The position numbers were made by a program, and so were the translations under genes. The notes beneath the pieces were generated by a model that was given only the letters and a program-made list of their open reading frames with translations, did no database searches and had not been told where the DNA came from. Shown here piece after piece: positions 49,851 through 59,423 of a DNA stretch of 64,000 bases. The stretch's first letter is position 1. Each line of letters opens with the position of its first letter. Location of the stretch: NCBI RefSeq assembly GCF_014206975.1, contig NZ_JACHOU010000016.1:1-64000 (forward strand), written 5' to 3'. Source of the DNA: Aminobacter aganoensis (lineage in GTDB: Bacteria > Pseudomonadota > Alphaproteobacteria > Rhizobiales > Rhizobiaceae).

Positions 49851-50377
49851 TCGCCCGAATCGCCAGCCTTTGTGCTCGCGCCTTCCATCTTGCCGATGTC
49901 ATGGAGATGCGCGGTCAGCGCCATGCGGTCGAGGCTGGCGATGGGCAGGGCGATGAACGCCCTGATGCGGTTGCGCATGTATTTGAAGGCGGTGACGAAG
50001 GCCGCTTCCTTGTCGAGGTCGGTGCCTTCGACATGGCTCGGATCCTCGATGCCCCAATGCGCATTGGCGGGATGGCCGAGCCAGACCGGGCAGGCTTCGC
50101 CCGCAGCGTCGTCGCAGACGGTGAAGATGAAATCCATCTCCGGTGCATCCACAACCGCGAATTCGTCCCAGGTTTTCGAGCGGAAGCCGTCGGTCGGATA
50201 ACCGTAGCTTTCGAGCACTTTCAGGGCGAAGGGATTGACGCTGCCCTTGGGCTGGCTGCCGGCGGAGAAGGCGTTGAAATGAGGTGCCCCATCCTTGCGC
50301 AGGATACCCTCAGCGAGGATCGAGCGGGCGCTATTGCCGGTGCAGAGGAAAAGCACGTTGAAGGGCCGGTGGGTCAT
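49847..50377 (-). CDS. arsC: Arsenate reductase, low-molecular-weight phosphatase type
   Basis: 176 residues. The catalytic loop is CTGNSARS in NVLFLCTGNSARSILAEGIL; DFIFTVCDDAAGEACPVWLG carries further cysteines and WGIEDPSHVEG the conserved Asp. It reduces arsenate to arsenite. ATG 50377 is chosen over the longer frame because it gives the standard MTHRPFNVLFLC start. It lies 4 bp after arsR. Confidence 0.9.
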   Translation of the reverse strand: MTHRPFNVLFLCTGNSARSILAEGILRKDGAPHFNAFSAGSQPKGSVNPFALKVLESYGYPTDGFRSKTWDEFAVVDAPEMDFIFTVCDDAAGEACPVWLGHPANAHWGIEDPSHVEGTDLDKEAAFVTAFKYMRNRIRAFIALPIASLDRMALTAHLHDIGKMEGASTKAGDSGE

Positions 50378-50381
50378 GGCA

Positions 50382-50726
50382 TCACTCCGATGGTGCGCAG
50401 CAGGGGGACAATTCGGCAATCAATGGCGCGCAGATCTCCGGCCTGCCGTCACAGCAGTCCTGGAGGAGGAACAGCAGCACCTGGCGCAGGGCAGGGAGGT
50501 CGGCGCGGTAGATGATCGAGCGGCCTCGACGGTCACTTGTGGCGAGGCCGGCGCGGGCCAGGATGGCGAGGTGCGCCGACATGGTGTTCTGGGGAACCTC
50601 GAGCCGGCGCGCGAGGTCGCCGGCGGCGATGCCGTCGGGTTCTGCGGCGGCAAGCTGGCGGAAGGCTTCCAGCCTTGTCGGTTGGGCCAGCGCGGCCAGC
50701 GCGTCTATCGTGTCGCTTGCATCCAT
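50382..50726 (-). CDS. arsR: ArsR-family arsenic-responsive repressor
   Basis: 114-residue winged helix (LAQPTRLEAFRQL, VPQNTMSAHLAILARAGL, RRGRSIIYRAD). The ELCVC-type metal motif in the recognition helix is missing. Instead Cys91, Cys92 and Cys99 (DCCDGRPEIC) lie near the C-terminus, with Cys109-110 at the end, resembling the C-terminal As(III) site of Acidithiobacillus-type ArsR. The start codon falls inside the operator palindrome, so there is no normal ribosome-binding site. Controls arsR-arsC-aqpS. Confidence 0.9.
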   Translation of the reverse strand: MDASDTIDALAALAQPTRLEAFRQLAAAEPDGIAAGDLARRLEVPQNTMSAHLAILARAGLATSDRRGRSIIYRADLPALRQVLLFLLQDCCDGRPEICAPLIAELSPCCAPSE

Positions 50727-50749
50727 ATATCCAGACTAGTGGATATATG
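50724..50749. promoter_or_regulatory. ArsR operator-like palindrome at the arsR start
   Basis: CATATATCCA - 6 bp - TGGATATATG, perfect 10-bp arms, with one arm including the arsR ATG (complement of 50724-50726). Probably the autoregulatory operator. A ribosome-binding site is not seen, so the mRNA may be leaderless or have an unmarked start. Confidence 0.7.
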
Positions 50750-50799
50750 TGACGGCCGGATGACATGGCGTGGGCCGTGCTTCACCCGAGGGGCAGTTT

Positions 50800-51102
50800 C
50801 TACCAGCGCGTCGCTTCGCCAGGTGCCGCCGGCTCGATCGCCAGCGCGTGCAGGCCGGCCTTGAGTTCGGCGGAGAGGGCGTCGTTGACTGCGCGGTGGC
50901 GGTCGATGCGGCTCATGCCGGCGAAGCCGGGAGCGACGATGCGGATGCGGAAATGCGTCTCGCCGGAGCCGTCGAACACCGCTTCGTGCCCGCCGTCGAC
51001 ATGGTGGTGGCCGGCGTGCAGGTGGCTTTCATTGAGGACGACGAGCCGTTCAGGAGAAAATGCCTTGTTCAGCTTGTCTTCGATCATCGCCTGTATGGAC
51101 AT
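50800..51102 (-). CDS. bolA: BolA family protein
   Basis: 100 residues: SIQAMIEDKLNKAF, NESHLHAGHHHVDGGHEAVF, ETHFRIRIVAPGFAG, and HRAVNDALSAELKAGLHALA. BolA proteins bind [2Fe-2S] clusters with monothiol glutaredoxins. Divergent from the J-domain gene, an arrangement common in Rhizobiales. Confidence 0.93.
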   Translation of the reverse strand: MSIQAMIEDKLNKAFSPERLVVLNESHLHAGHHHVDGGHEAVFDGSGETHFRIRIVAPGFAGMSRIDRHRAVNDALSAELKAGLHALAIEPAAPGEATRW

Positions 51103-51243
51103 CGGTTTCGCCTTTCACCACATGTGTCGCTGCGGCCATCCGCGCCATCGGGCGTAATTGGGCCGCAAATCAGGCGTTAGGGCCAACATCCTCGAAATGT
51201 CAATTCTTGTTTCGCCGCGCCAAGAGGCGGTAAATACGATCAG

Positions 51244-51852
51244 ATGAAGCCGTACCCAAAATATTTCGACAAGATCCGCGTCCGGCCCGATCCGGAAGCG
51301 GAGGTGAAGTCGCGCGCTGCTGCCTGCCAGTGGGACGGCTGCAAGCAGCCCGGCACGCACAAGGCGCCGGTCGGCCGCATGCGCGAAGGCGAGTATTTCC
51401 AGTTCTGCTTCGACCACGTGCGCGAGTACAACAAGGGCTTCAATTATTTCTCCGGCCTTGCCGATGGCGAGATCGCGCGCTTCCAGAAGGAGGCGATGAC
51501 GGGCCACCGGCCGACCTGGACCATGGGTTCCAACGGGTCGGCGCGTTCGGCGCCCGATTTCGCCCAGCAGCGCTCGGGCCGAGCCGGCTACTACAACCGC
51601 ATGCGCGATCCGCACAACATGTTCGGCGGTACCGGCGCGCCGCGGCAGCGCAAGGCCAAGCCCCTCGAGGCCAAGGCGCTGGAGACGCTCGGGCTGGATT
51701 CGAAGGCCACTGGCGCCGACATCAAGGCGCGCTACAAGGAACTGGTCAAACGCCACCATCCCGACGCCAATGGCGGCGATCGCGGTTCGGAGGACCGCTT
51801 CAGGGATGTGCTCCAGGCATATCGCGTGCTCAAGCAAGCGGGATTGTGTTGA
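51244..51852 (+). CDS. J-domain molecular chaperone family protein
   Basis: 202 residues. A C-terminal J domain (about 140-200) has the HPD motif in VKRHHPDANGGDRGS. The N-terminal part has paired cysteines (CQWDGCKQPG, then FCFDHVREYNKGFNYFSGL) of a type conserved in alphaproteobacteria beside cobS. It probably stimulates DnaK; client unknown. A short GC palindrome with TTTTT (51856-51873) follows and could act as a terminator. Confidence 0.88.
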   Translation: MKPYPKYFDKIRVRPDPEAEVKSRAAACQWDGCKQPGTHKAPVGRMREGEYFQFCFDHVREYNKGFNYFSGLADGEIARFQKEAMTGHRPTWTMGSNGSARSAPDFAQQRSGRAGYYNRMRDPHNMFGGTGAPRQRKAKPLEAKALETLGLDSKATGADIKARYKELVKRHHPDANGGDRGSEDRFRDVLQAYRVLKQAGLC

Positions 51853-51968
51853 GCCAGCCGCGGCCGCGGCCTTTTTCCAACTTTCATCTGGTCGGAAAAG
51901 GCTTTAAGACCGCCCCCGAAGAAAATTTCGATTGCCGGCGTAGCTGAGGCTTCGCGCGTGGAGACGCT

Positions 51969-52955
51969 ATGAACAAGGTCGATCGCGACATCACCAACCT
52001 GCCGGACACGACAGTGTCGGTGAAAGACACCTTCGGCTTCGATTCTAAGATGGTCGTGCCGGCCTATTCGGCCTCGTCGGAGCATGTCCCCGACATCGAT
52101 CCGGACTATCTGTTCGACAAGGCCACGACGATGGCGATCCTGGCCGGCTTCGCCTACAACCGCCGCGTCATGGTGTCGGGCTATCACGGCACCGGCAAGT
52201 CGACCCACATCGAGCAGGTCGCAGCCCGCCTCAACTGGCCGATGGTCCGTGTCAACCTGGACAGCCACGTCAGCCGTATCGACCTCGTCGGCAAGGACGC
52301 GATCGTGGTCAAGGAAGGCATGCAGGTCACCGAATTCAAGGACGGCATCCTGCCCTGGGCCTACCAGCACAATGTCGCGCTGTGCTTCGACGAATACGAT
52401 GCCGGCCGCCCGGACGTGATGTTCGTCATCCAGCGCGTGCTCGAATCGTCGGGCCGCCTGACCCTGCTCGACCAGAGCCGCGTCATCCGCCCGCACCCGG
52501 CCTTCCGCCTGTTCGCCACCGCCAACACGGTCGGCCTCGGCGATACCACCGGCCTCTATCACGGCACCCAGCAGATCAACCAGGCGCAGATGGACCGCTG
52601 GTCGATCGTGACCACGCTGAACTACCTGCCGCACGACAACGAAGTGAACATCGTCATTGCCAAGGCCAAGCACTATCGCGACGCCAAGGGCAAGGAGATC
52701 GTCAACAAGATGGTCCGCGTCGCCGATATGACGCGTTCGGCCTTCGTCAATGGCGACCTGTCGACGGTGATGAGCCCGCGTACCGTCATCACCTGGGCCG
52801 AGAACGCCGAGATTTTCGGTGATGTCGGCATGGCGTTCCGGCTGACCTTCCTCAACAAGTGCGACGAGCTTGAGCGCTCCGTCGTGGCCGAGTTCTACCA
52901 GCGCGCCTTTGGCGAGGACCTTCCCGAATCAGCCGCCAACGTCGTGCTGGGATAA
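51969..52955 (+). CDS. cobS: Cobaltochelatase subunit CobS
   Basis: 328-residue AAA+ ATPase (MoxR-like): Walker [17 protein letters not shown], Walker [17 protein letters not shown], sensor segment [20 protein letters not shown]. With CobT and CobN it inserts cobalt into hydrogenobyrinate a,c-diamide in the aerobic B12 pathway. CobN is not in the window. Followed 12 bp later by cobT. Confidence 0.97.
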   Translation: MNKVDRDITNLPDTTVSVKDTFGFDSKMVVPAYSASSEHVPDIDPDYLFDKATTMAILAGFAYNRRVMVSGYHGTGKSTHIEQVAARLNWPMVRVNLDSHVSRIDLVGKDAIVVKEGMQVTEFKDGILPWAYQHNVALCFDEYDAGRPDVMFVIQRVLESSGRLTLLDQSRVIRPHPAFRLFATANTVGLGDTTGLYHGTQQINQAQMDRWSIVTTLNYLPHDNEVNIVIAKAKHYRDAKGKEIVNKMVRVADMTRSAFVNGDLSTVMSPRTVITWAENAEIFGDVGMAFRLTFLNKCDELERSVVAEFYQRAFGEDLPESAANVVLG

Positions 52956-52967
52956 GAACAGGCTCAG

Positions 52968-54866
52968 ATGGCGGGGCCGGGCGACAACACGCGCAACAAA
53001 TCGAAGGCGGGCTCGGAAGTCGACAGCTTCAAGCGCGCCGTGACCGTTTCCATGCGCGCTATTTCGGGCGACAACGAGCTCGAAGTGGCCTTTGCCAAGG
53101 AGCGGCCAGCGCTTGCCGGCAATCGCGCACGCCTGCCTGAGCTGCCCAAGAAGGCGTCGGCCAACGACATTGCCGTCACCCGCGGTCTTGGCGATTCCAT
53201 GGCGCTCAAGCGCGCCTGCCACGACACCCGCATCCACGCCCGCCTTGCGCCTGAGGGCAAGCAGGCTCGTGCCGTCTTCGACGCCGTCGAGCAGGCCCGC
53301 GTCGAGGCGATCGGCAGCCGCGCCATGGCCGGCGTCGCCCAGAACATTTCCTCGATGCTCGAGGACAAATACGCCAAGGCCAATCTCGCCGACGTCACCG
53401 AACAGTCGGAAGCGCCGCTCGAAGAAGCCCTGGCGCTGATGGTGCGCGAAAAGCTGACCGGCCAACCCGTTCCGAGGAGCGGCGAGCGCATGGTCGAGCT
53501 CTGGCGCAACTGGGTCGAGGACAAGGCCGGCGGCGATTTCGAAGGGCTGCTCGGCAGCCTGGAAGACCAGCAGGCCTTCGCCCGCATGGTTCGCCACATG
53601 CTCGCTTCGCTGGAGATGGCCGAGGAATACGGCGACGACCAGGAAACAGAGGACAACGAGGACCAAGACGACGAGCAGCCGCAAGGCGAGGAGCAGAGCG
53701 AGGAAGGCGGCGAGGACGATTCGGGCGCCGACCAGTCGCAGTCCGACGAAGCCGAATCCTCGGCCGACGAGGAGCCGTCGGGCGAGATGGAAGCATCCGA
53801 CTCCACGTCCGACGACATGTCCGACGACGACGACACGGATTCGGAGACGCCGGGAGAGGCACGCCGCCAGGACAATCCCTTCGCCAACCTGCCGAGGGAG
53901 ATCGACTACAAGGTCTTCACCAACAGTTTCGACGAGACGGTGGGCGCCGAAGAGCTGTGCGACGAGGACGAACTCGATCGCCTGCGTGCCTTCCTCGACA
54001 AGCAGCTCGCCAATCTGTCGGGTGTCGTCGGCCGACTGGCCAACCGCTTGCAGCGCCGCCTGATGGCGCAGCAGAACCGGTCCTGGGACTTCGACCTCGA
54101 AGAGGGCTATCTCGATCCGGCCCGCCTCGTGCGCGTCGTCATCGACCCGATGCAGCCGCTGTCGTTCAAGCAGGAGCGCGACACCAAGTTCCGCGACACG
54201 GTGGTGACGCTGGTGCTCGACAATTCCGGCTCGATGCGCGGCCGTCCGATCACCGTTGCCGCTACCTGCGCCGACATCCTGGCGCGCACGCTGGAACGCT
54301 GCGGCGTTTCGGTCGAAATCCTCGGCTTCACCACGCGTGCGTGGAAGGGCGGGCAGGCGCGCGAGAAGTGGCTGAAGGACGGCAAGCCGCCAAATCCCGG
54401 CCGCCTCAACGACCTCAGGCACATCATCTACAAGAGCGCTGATGCGCCATGGCGGCGTTCGCGCCGCAACCTCGGCCTGATGATGCGCGAGGGCCTGCTC
54501 AAGGAAAACATCGACGGCGAGGCGCTGCTGTGGGCGCACCAGCGCCTGATCGCGCGCCCTGAGCAGCGCAAGATTTTGATGATGATCTCGGATGGTGCGC
54601 CGGTCGACGATTCGACGCTGTCGGTGAACCCCGGCAACTATCTCGAGCGCCACCTGCGCGCCGTCATCGACCTGATCGAGACGCGCTCGCCGGTCGAGTT
54701 GCTGGCCATCGGCATCGGCCACGACGTGACGCGCTACTATCGCCGCGCCGTCACCATCGTCGACGCCGAGGAACTGGCCGGCGCCATGACCGAGCAGCTG
54801 GCCTCGCTGTTCGGCGAGGAGAGCGCCCGCGAGAACCGCCGCGGCGGCTTCCGGCGCGCCGGATGA
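52968..54866 (+). CDS. cobT: Cobaltochelatase subunit CobT
   Basis: 632 residues. N-terminal CobT domain, a very acidic low-complexity stretch (about 218-300, mostly Asp/Glu/Ser/Gln), then a C-terminal von Willebrand A domain with the MIDAS motif [23 protein letters not shown] and [13 protein letters not shown]. Works with CobS to drive cobalt insertion. The stop overlaps the next gene by 4 bp. Confidence 0.96.
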   Translation: MAGPGDNTRNKSKAGSEVDSFKRAVTVSMRAISGDNELEVAFAKERPALAGNRARLPELPKKASANDIAVTRGLGDSMALKRACHDTRIHARLAPEGKQARAVFDAVEQARVEAIGSRAMAGVAQNISSMLEDKYAKANLADVTEQSEAPLEEALALMVREKLTGQPVPRSGERMVELWRNWVEDKAGGDFEGLLGSLEDQQAFARMVRHMLASLEMAEEYGDDQETEDNEDQDDEQPQGEEQSEEGGEDDSGADQSQSDEAESSADEEPSGEMEASDSTSDDMSDDDDTDSETPGEARRQDNPFANLPREIDYKVFTNSFDETVGAEELCDEDELDRLRAFLDKQLANLSGVVGRLANRLQRRLMAQQNRSWDFDLEEGYLDPARLVRVVIDPMQPLSFKQERDTKFRDTVVTLVLDNSGSMRGRPITVAATCADILARTLERCGVSVEILGFTTRAWKGGQAREKWLKDGKPPNPGRLNDLRHIIYKSADAPWRRSRRNLGLMMREGLLKENIDGEALLWAHQRLIARPEQRKILMMISDGAPVDDSTLSVNPGNYLERHLRAVIDLIETRSPVELLAIGIGHDVTRYYRRAVTIVDAEELAGAMTEQLASLFGEESARENRRGGFRRAG

Positions 54867-55882
54867 TCCTGTCGGCGGCCCGTTTGCGGCACATTGCTTG
54901 CGCGGCCCTGGCCGCGCTTGCGCTGTCGACGACGCTCACCGCCTCGTCGCGGGCCGAGCAGCCGGCCATAGAACGCATCGAGATTTCCGCGCGCCCGATC
55001 GCGCGGTTCCAGATCGGCCTGGACGAGAAGATGTTCGGCCCGCTGGAATTCGTCGGCGGGCTGGAACTGACATCGTCGTCACGCAATCTCGGCGCGCTGT
55101 CGGCGTTCCGCTTCCTCAAGCCGGGGAGCGATTTCATCGGCGTCGCCGACACCGGTTTCTGGTTCTTCGGCCGGATTACCCGCGATGGCACCTCGCGGCC
55201 GGCGGGTGTCGAGAATTTCAGCATGGTCCAGATGGTCGACGCCTCGGGCAGCGCCATCGAGAAGAAGTGGATGGCTGATGCCGAAGGGCTCGCTGTCCGG
55301 GATGGCATTGCCACCGTCGGCTTCGAGCGCACGCACCGCGTCGCCCAGTTCCGCATCGATCCCGCCAATATGGGGCCGTCGTTTGGCGAACTCGACTTCC
55401 TGGTGCCGCGCAACGAGTTGCGTCAGAACAGGGGGTTCGAGACCATCGCCTATTCCGCCGAGAAGGGCGGGCTGGTGGTGGTGTCGGAAAAGAGCCTCGA
55501 TCCGGCCGGCAACATCTTTGCCGCCATCATCGAAGGGCCGCAGAAGGGTGTCTTCACCGTCAAGCGCGACGGCGAGTTCGACATCACCGACGGTGCTTTC
55601 CTGCCCGGCGGGGACCTGTTGCTGCTGGAGCGCAGCTTCTCGATGGCCTCGGGGGTCAAGATGCGGCTCAGGCGCATCGCCTCGGACAGCATCGCCAGGG
55701 GTAAGGTTGCCGATGGCCAGGTGCTGCTGGAAGCCAACATGGGCTACCAGATCGACAACATGGAAGGGCTGGATGTCTGGCAGCGTGGTGACGGCGCGCT
55801 GATGGTGTCGCTGATCTCCGACGACAACCACTCGATCCTTCAGCGCAATCTGTACCTGGAATTCATTCTGCACGGCGATTGA
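54863..55882 (+). CDS. Exported esterase-like phytase family protein
   Basis: 339 residues with an N-terminal signal peptide ([22 protein letters not shown], cleavage before EQPAIERIE). A beta-propeller-like body includes [52 protein letters not shown] and [14 protein letters not shown], typical of the esterase-like activity of phytase family. Probably periplasmic; substrate unknown. ATG 54863 overlaps cobT. Confidence 0.85.
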   Translation: MILSAARLRHIACAALAALALSTTLTASSRAEQPAIERIEISARPIARFQIGLDEKMFGPLEFVGGLELTSSSRNLGALSAFRFLKPGSDFIGVADTGFWFFGRITRDGTSRPAGVENFSMVQMVDASGSAIEKKWMADAEGLAVRDGIATVGFERTHRVAQFRIDPANMGPSFGELDFLVPRNELRQNRGFETIAYSAEKGGLVVVSEKSLDPAGNIFAAIIEGPQKGVFTVKRDGEFDITDGAFLPGGDLLLLERSFSMASGVKMRLRRIASDSIARGKVADGQVLLEANMGYQIDNMEGLDVWQRGDGALMVSLISDDNHSILQRNLYLEFILHGD

Positions 55883-55929
55883 CCGGCGGTTTTCCGCTAT
55901 GGTCGACACCTGCGATGCGGGAGCCGGCC

Positions 55930-56301
55930 ATGTTGTCCGATGTCACCAGCCTCATCGACCGCTATTGCGCGGTCTGGAACGAGCCCGAGCCGGGACGGCG
56001 CAAGGCCCTGCTGAAATCCGTCTGGGCTGACAAGGCAGCCTACACCGACCCGCGTGCCAACACCAACGGCGTCGATGAATTGCTGGCCCACATTGCGACC
56101 GTTCGAACCGGCCGTCCCGGCGCGACGATCGTTCGCAGCAGTGCCGTGGACATCCACCACGGCATTGCCCGTTTCGGCTGGCGCGTCGTCGAGGCTGATG
56201 GCACGCCGCTGCCCGATGGGGTCGACATCGCCTTCCTGACGCCCGACGGGGCGCGCATCGAGCGCATCATCGGTTTCTTCGGGCCGATGGCTCCGATCTG
56301 A
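55930..56301 (+). CDS. Nuclear transport factor 2-like (SnoaL-fold) protein
   Basis: 123 residues: LIDRYCAVWNEPEPGRRKAL, YTDPRANTNGVDELLAHIAT, ARFGWRVVEADG and RIERIIGFFGPMAP fit the cone-shaped NTF2-like fold. ATG 55930 follows GGGAG; ATG 55915 is an alternative. No catalytic assignment possible. Confidence 0.8.
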   Translation: MLSDVTSLIDRYCAVWNEPEPGRRKALLKSVWADKAAYTDPRANTNGVDELLAHIATVRTGRPGATIVRSSAVDIHHGIARFGWRVVEADGTPLPDGVDIAFLTPDGARIERIIGFFGPMAPI

Positions 56302-56321
56302 CAGGCAGGCATGCGCAAAGG

Positions 56322-56353
56322 CAAAAAAAAGCGAGGGGTCCCCCAACCTCTCG
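56322..56353 (-). terminator. Intrinsic terminator of the saccharopine dehydrogenase-family gene
   Basis: On the minus strand AGCGAGAGGTT - GGGGG - ACCCCTCGCT is followed by a long T run. It also ends the convergent NTF2-like gene in the other direction, though without a T run there. A further hairpin (GCCTCA-GGGG / CCCC-GTGAGGC, 56370-56396) lies just before it. Confidence 0.82.
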
Positions 56354-56405
56354 CTGCCCATAATTGGTGGCCTCAGGGGTATGCTCCCCGTGAGGCGCCT
56401 GGCGT

Positions 56406-57506
56406 TCAGGCCGCCAGGTGCGCGGTGCCGGCCTGGGCGTAGTTGTGGCCGAAGCGGTTGGCGAGGAAGGCGTCGAGCGCGATGTCTTCCTGGCGGATGA
56501 AGCCCTGCTGCGGCAACGCGCCGGATGCCAGCATGTCGAGCACCGAGCAGATTCCTGACGCAGTGGTGATCTGGATGGCGCTGCGCACCATCTTGCCCAT
56601 CTGGCGGCTGTAGATCTTGTTGGCATAGCTCTCCTGCAACAGGCGCCCGCCCTTGCGGCCGCTGACTGTGACGAAGATCACCACCACGTCCTGCATGGTC
56701 GCCGGAAGCGAGTTCTCCAGGATGTCCTTCAGCACCTCGCGGCGGTGGCGCAGGCCGAGGTCGTTGAGCAGCGCCTTCATGATCGCGGCATGGCCGGGAT
56801 AGCGGATGGTGCGGTAGTTGAGCGTGCGCACCTTGCCCTTGTAGGTCTCGCACAGCGTGCCGAGGCCGCCCGAGGTGTTGAACGCCTCGTAGGTGATGCC
56901 GTCGAGCGAGAACTCCTCGCGCTCCTCGAGCGGCGGCACCTCGACGAGCGAGCCTTCGACGATCGCCTCGCAAGGCTCGCAATACTCGTTGATGACGCCG
57001 TCGGTGCTCCAGGTGAGGTTGTAGTTGAGGGCGTTGGACGGATACTGCGGTAGGGCGCCGACGCGCATGCGAACGCTTTCCAGCGTGTCGAAGCGCTTGG
57101 CGAGGTCGTTGGCGACAATCGAGATGAAGCCGGGTGCCAGGCCGCACTGCGGGATGAACGCGCTCTTGGCAGTGGCGGCCAGGTCCTTGACGATGCGGGT
57201 CGAGGCAACGTCCTCGGTCAGGTCGAGATAATGCACGCCGGCCTTGGCGGCCGCTTCGGCGATGCGCGTGGTGAGGTGGAAGGGGGCCGCGGAAAGCACG
57301 GCGAACTTGCCGGCGAGCACGGCGTCGAGCGCGCCGGCCTCCGAGATCTCGACCTTCAGCGTTTCGACAGCGTTGCCGGTTTCGAGCGCATCGAGCTGGG
57401 CTTGCGAGCGGTCGACCACGGTCACCTTGTAGTCGCCGGTTTCGGCCAGCATGTCGGCGATGGTCGAGCCGATCTTGCCTGCGCCTACGACAACGATCTG
57501 TTTCAT
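56406..57506 (-). CDS. Saccharopine dehydrogenase family protein (lysine dehydrogenase-like)
   Basis: 366 residues. N-terminal NAD motif KQIVVVGAGKIGSTIADMLA, then SAAPFHLTTRIAEAAAKAGV and YLDLTEDVAST, PQCGLAPGFISIVANDLAKR. The family includes lysine 6-dehydrogenase and saccharopine reductases. A divergent Lrp/AsnC gene 121 bp away suggests amino-acid-induced expression, consistent with lysine catabolism. ATG 57506; the long upstream frame is antisense to lrp. Confidence 0.86.
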   Translation of the reverse strand: MKQIVVVGAGKIGSTIADMLAETGDYKVTVVDRSQAQLDALETGNAVETLKVEISEAGALDAVLAGKFAVLSAAPFHLTTRIAEAAAKAGVHYLDLTEDVASTRIVKDLAATAKSAFIPQCGLAPGFISIVANDLAKRFDTLESVRMRVGALPQYPSNALNYNLTWSTDGVINEYCEPCEAIVEGSLVEVPPLEEREEFSLDGITYEAFNTSGGLGTLCETYKGKVRTLNYRTIRYPGHAAIMKALLNDLGLRHRREVLKDILENSLPATMQDVVVIFVTVSGRKGGRLLQESYANKIYSRQMGKMVRSAIQITTASGICSVLDMLASGALPQQGFIRQEDIALDAFLANRFGHNYAQAGTAHLAA

Positions 57507-57627
57507 GGTCTTGTCCCCTTCGAATGGATTTCGCGCGGATTCTATGCCTGCGCGCTGTCGAAAGGCAGTATCGATATTGCCGAAAAGCCGATATGATTTA
57601 AGCAATTCGCCGAAGAGATTTGCTGAA

Positions 57628-58056
57628 ATGACGAACGACGCCGACCGGGCTTTGCTTGCCTTGCTGCGCGAGAATGCACGCGCTTCGACCGCCGAGCTGG
57701 CCCGCAAGCTCGGCGTGTCGCGAACGACGGTGCAAAGCCGCATCGAGCGGCTGGAACAGCGAGGGGTGATTGCGGGCTACAGCGTCAAGCTGTCGCCCGA
57801 CTATGAGAAAAACCTCGTGCGGGCGCACATATTGGTGACTGCGCTGCCCAAGGTGTCCGCTGCGGTCGAGGCCGTGCTGCGGCGCATCCCCGAGGTGCGC
57901 ACGCTGCATTCGGTCAGCGGCAATTTCGACATGATCGTGGTGGTGGAGGCCCCGTCGGTACAGGACCTCGATACGCTGATCGACCGCATCGGTGCGCTCG
58001 AAGGCGTCGAGCGCACGCTGTCGTCGATCATCCTGTCGACGCGAATCGACAGGTAG
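57628..58056 (+). CDS. Lrp/AsnC family transcriptional regulator
   Basis: 142 residues: HTH NARASTAELARKLGVSRTTV, QSRIERLEQRGVIAGYSVKL, and an effector RAM domain (AHILVTALPKVSAAVEAVL, SGNFDMIVVVEAPSVQDLD). Divergent from the saccharopine dehydrogenase-family gene and probably its activator in response to an amino acid. The 57507-57627 gap must hold both promoters. Confidence 0.92.
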   Translation: MTNDADRALLALLRENARASTAELARKLGVSRTTVQSRIERLEQRGVIAGYSVKLSPDYEKNLVRAHILVTALPKVSAAVEAVLRRIPEVRTLHSVSGNFDMIVVVEAPSVQDLDTLIDRIGALEGVERTLSSIILSTRIDR

Positions 58057-58062
58057 GGCCGT

Positions 58063-58746
58063 CTAGTTGGCGGCCAGCGCCGGCTGGCTCCAGCGCGCGG
58101 CGATCAGCCGGTAGGGGATCAGCGCGAAAAGCGCGATCAGCAGCTTCACGATCAGGTCGCCCAAGGCCCAGGAAACCCAGCGCGGCGCTTCGGTGGCCAT
58201 GACGCCGAACAGCGGTGCTGGTTCGATCGCAAACGCGTCCTCGGGGCCGAGGAAGGCGAAAGCTGCGGCGAAGGCGACGCCGAAGAAGATCGCCGTGTCG
58301 AACACCGAGCCGACCAGCGTGCCGAAGATCGGCGCGCGCCACCAGCTCTGCCGGCGCAGCCAGTTGAACACGGTGACGTCGAGCAACTGCGCGGTCAGGA
58401 AGGCGGCGCCGGAGGCCACCGCGATGCGGGCCAGGCGATCGGCCGCGGTGTCGAACGGAATCAGGCCGTAGCGGAACAGGACCGGCGGAATGACGATCGA
58501 GCAGACCACCGCGGTCATGAAACCGATGAAAACGATCCGCCGCGCCAGCTTCGGCCCGTAGCGGCGATTGGCAAGGTCGGTGACCAGGAAGGAGAAGGGA
58601 TAAGTGAAGGCGCCCCAGGTCAGGATGTCGGCAAGTGCGAGCGATCCGACCTGTCCCTGCATCGGGAACTGGACGAGAATGTTGGAAGCGACGACGACAA
58701 GCGCCATGGCCGCCACGAAGGGCAGGTATTTTGAACCGGAGTTCAT
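58063..58746 (-). CDS. Queuosine precursor transporter (YhhQ / VUT family)
   Basis: 227 residues with about six membrane helices: VAAMALVVVASNILVQFP, FTYPFSFLVTDLANRRYGPK, VASGAAFLTAQLLDVTVFNW, APIFGTLVGSVFDTAIFFGV and GDLIVKLLIALFALIPYRL. YhhQ imports preQ0/preQ1 for queuosine synthesis. ATG 58746 starts MNSGSKYLPFV and lies inside a probable preQ1-responsive leader. It converges on the Lrp gene with a 6-bp gap. Confidence 0.92.
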   Translation of the reverse strand: MNSGSKYLPFVAAMALVVVASNILVQFPMQGQVGSLALADILTWGAFTYPFSFLVTDLANRRYGPKLARRIVFIGFMTAVVCSIVIPPVLFRYGLIPFDTAADRLARIAVASGAAFLTAQLLDVTVFNWLRRQSWWRAPIFGTLVGSVFDTAIFFGVAFAAAFAFLGPEDAFAIEPAPLFGVMATEAPRWVSWALGDLIVKLLIALFALIPYRLIAARWSQPALAAN

Positions 58747-58774
58747 TTTTTTATCCTGGGTAATGGAACCAGCG
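58744..58774 (-). promoter_or_regulatory. Candidate preQ1-I riboswitch at the yhhQ start
   Basis: Minus strand: CTGG - TTCCATTA(C) - CCAG forms a 4-bp P1 (58769-58772 with 58756-58759), then GGAT and an A-rich tail (TAAAAAAATG). GGTTC and ACCC around the loop and the A-rich tail match the preQ1-I pattern. CATT in the loop can pair with AATG of the tail, closing a pseudoknot that includes the start codon. AGGA, the ribosome-binding site, borders P1. Short and found by eye only. Confidence 0.6.
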
Positions 58775-58870
58775 TTGCGGGCAAATGCCCGGGCGTATTT
58801 GGTCGGAGCCTCTATCGTCCTTGCGGCGCGCAGAGGCTCCAGGCGGTCGTCCCCCGCCTTGATTCGTCGA

Positions 58871-59167
58871 TTAGGCCGCGGCCTGCTCGGCAGTCTTCTT
58901 GGCGATCTGCTTCTTGAGCAGACGAGCGCGCTGCGACAGCTCGGCAACGTCGGCCTTGGCCAGGAACGCGTCGAGGCCACCGCGATGCTCGACCGAACGC
59001 AGGGCGTTGGCCGAAATGCGCAGGCGCACGTTCTGGTTCAGGGCTTCCGAGATCAGCGTGACGCTGACCAGGTTCGGCAGGAACCGGCGACGGGTCCTGT
59101 TGTTGGCGTGGCTCACATTGTTGCCGGTCATGACGGCTTTGCCGGTGAGTTCGCAAGCGCGGGACAT
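58871..59167 (-). CDS. rpmB: 50S ribosomal protein L28
   Basis: 98 residues, normal alphaproteobacterial length. [20 protein letters not shown] then [20 protein letters not shown] and [20 protein letters not shown] are characteristic. No zinc-binding cysteine pairs are seen. Monocistronic; 59168-59423 upstream shows no other gene. Confidence 0.97.
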   Translation of the reverse strand: MSRACELTGKAVMTGNNVSHANNRTRRRFLPNLVSVTLISEALNQNVRLRISANALRSVEHRGGLDAFLAKADVAELSQRARLLKKQIAKKTAEQAAA

Positions 59168-59423
59168 GTTACTTACCTTCAGTTCTGGCGGACCAAGCGA
59201 CGATGACGCACCGATAGTGGCGCGCGGTCTCAGTCAGGCGGCCTCATGGAAAAAGTTGGCGTTCCATAGTTGCATTTCGCCGACGCGTCAAGCGCCCCGG
59301 GAGGTTTGCTGCGGTTTGCAGCCGTTGTCCCCAGCTCCACAGAATGGCCGGAATTGCTTTTATAACCAATCGCAAGGGACGCCAACGGCCGAAAGCACAT
59401 TTCGGCCGACCTAAGGTTTTGGC

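Noticed and set aside
51853-51968. Cobalamin riboswitch upstream of cobS
   Set aside because: The gap is only 116 bp and no B12-box core was found.
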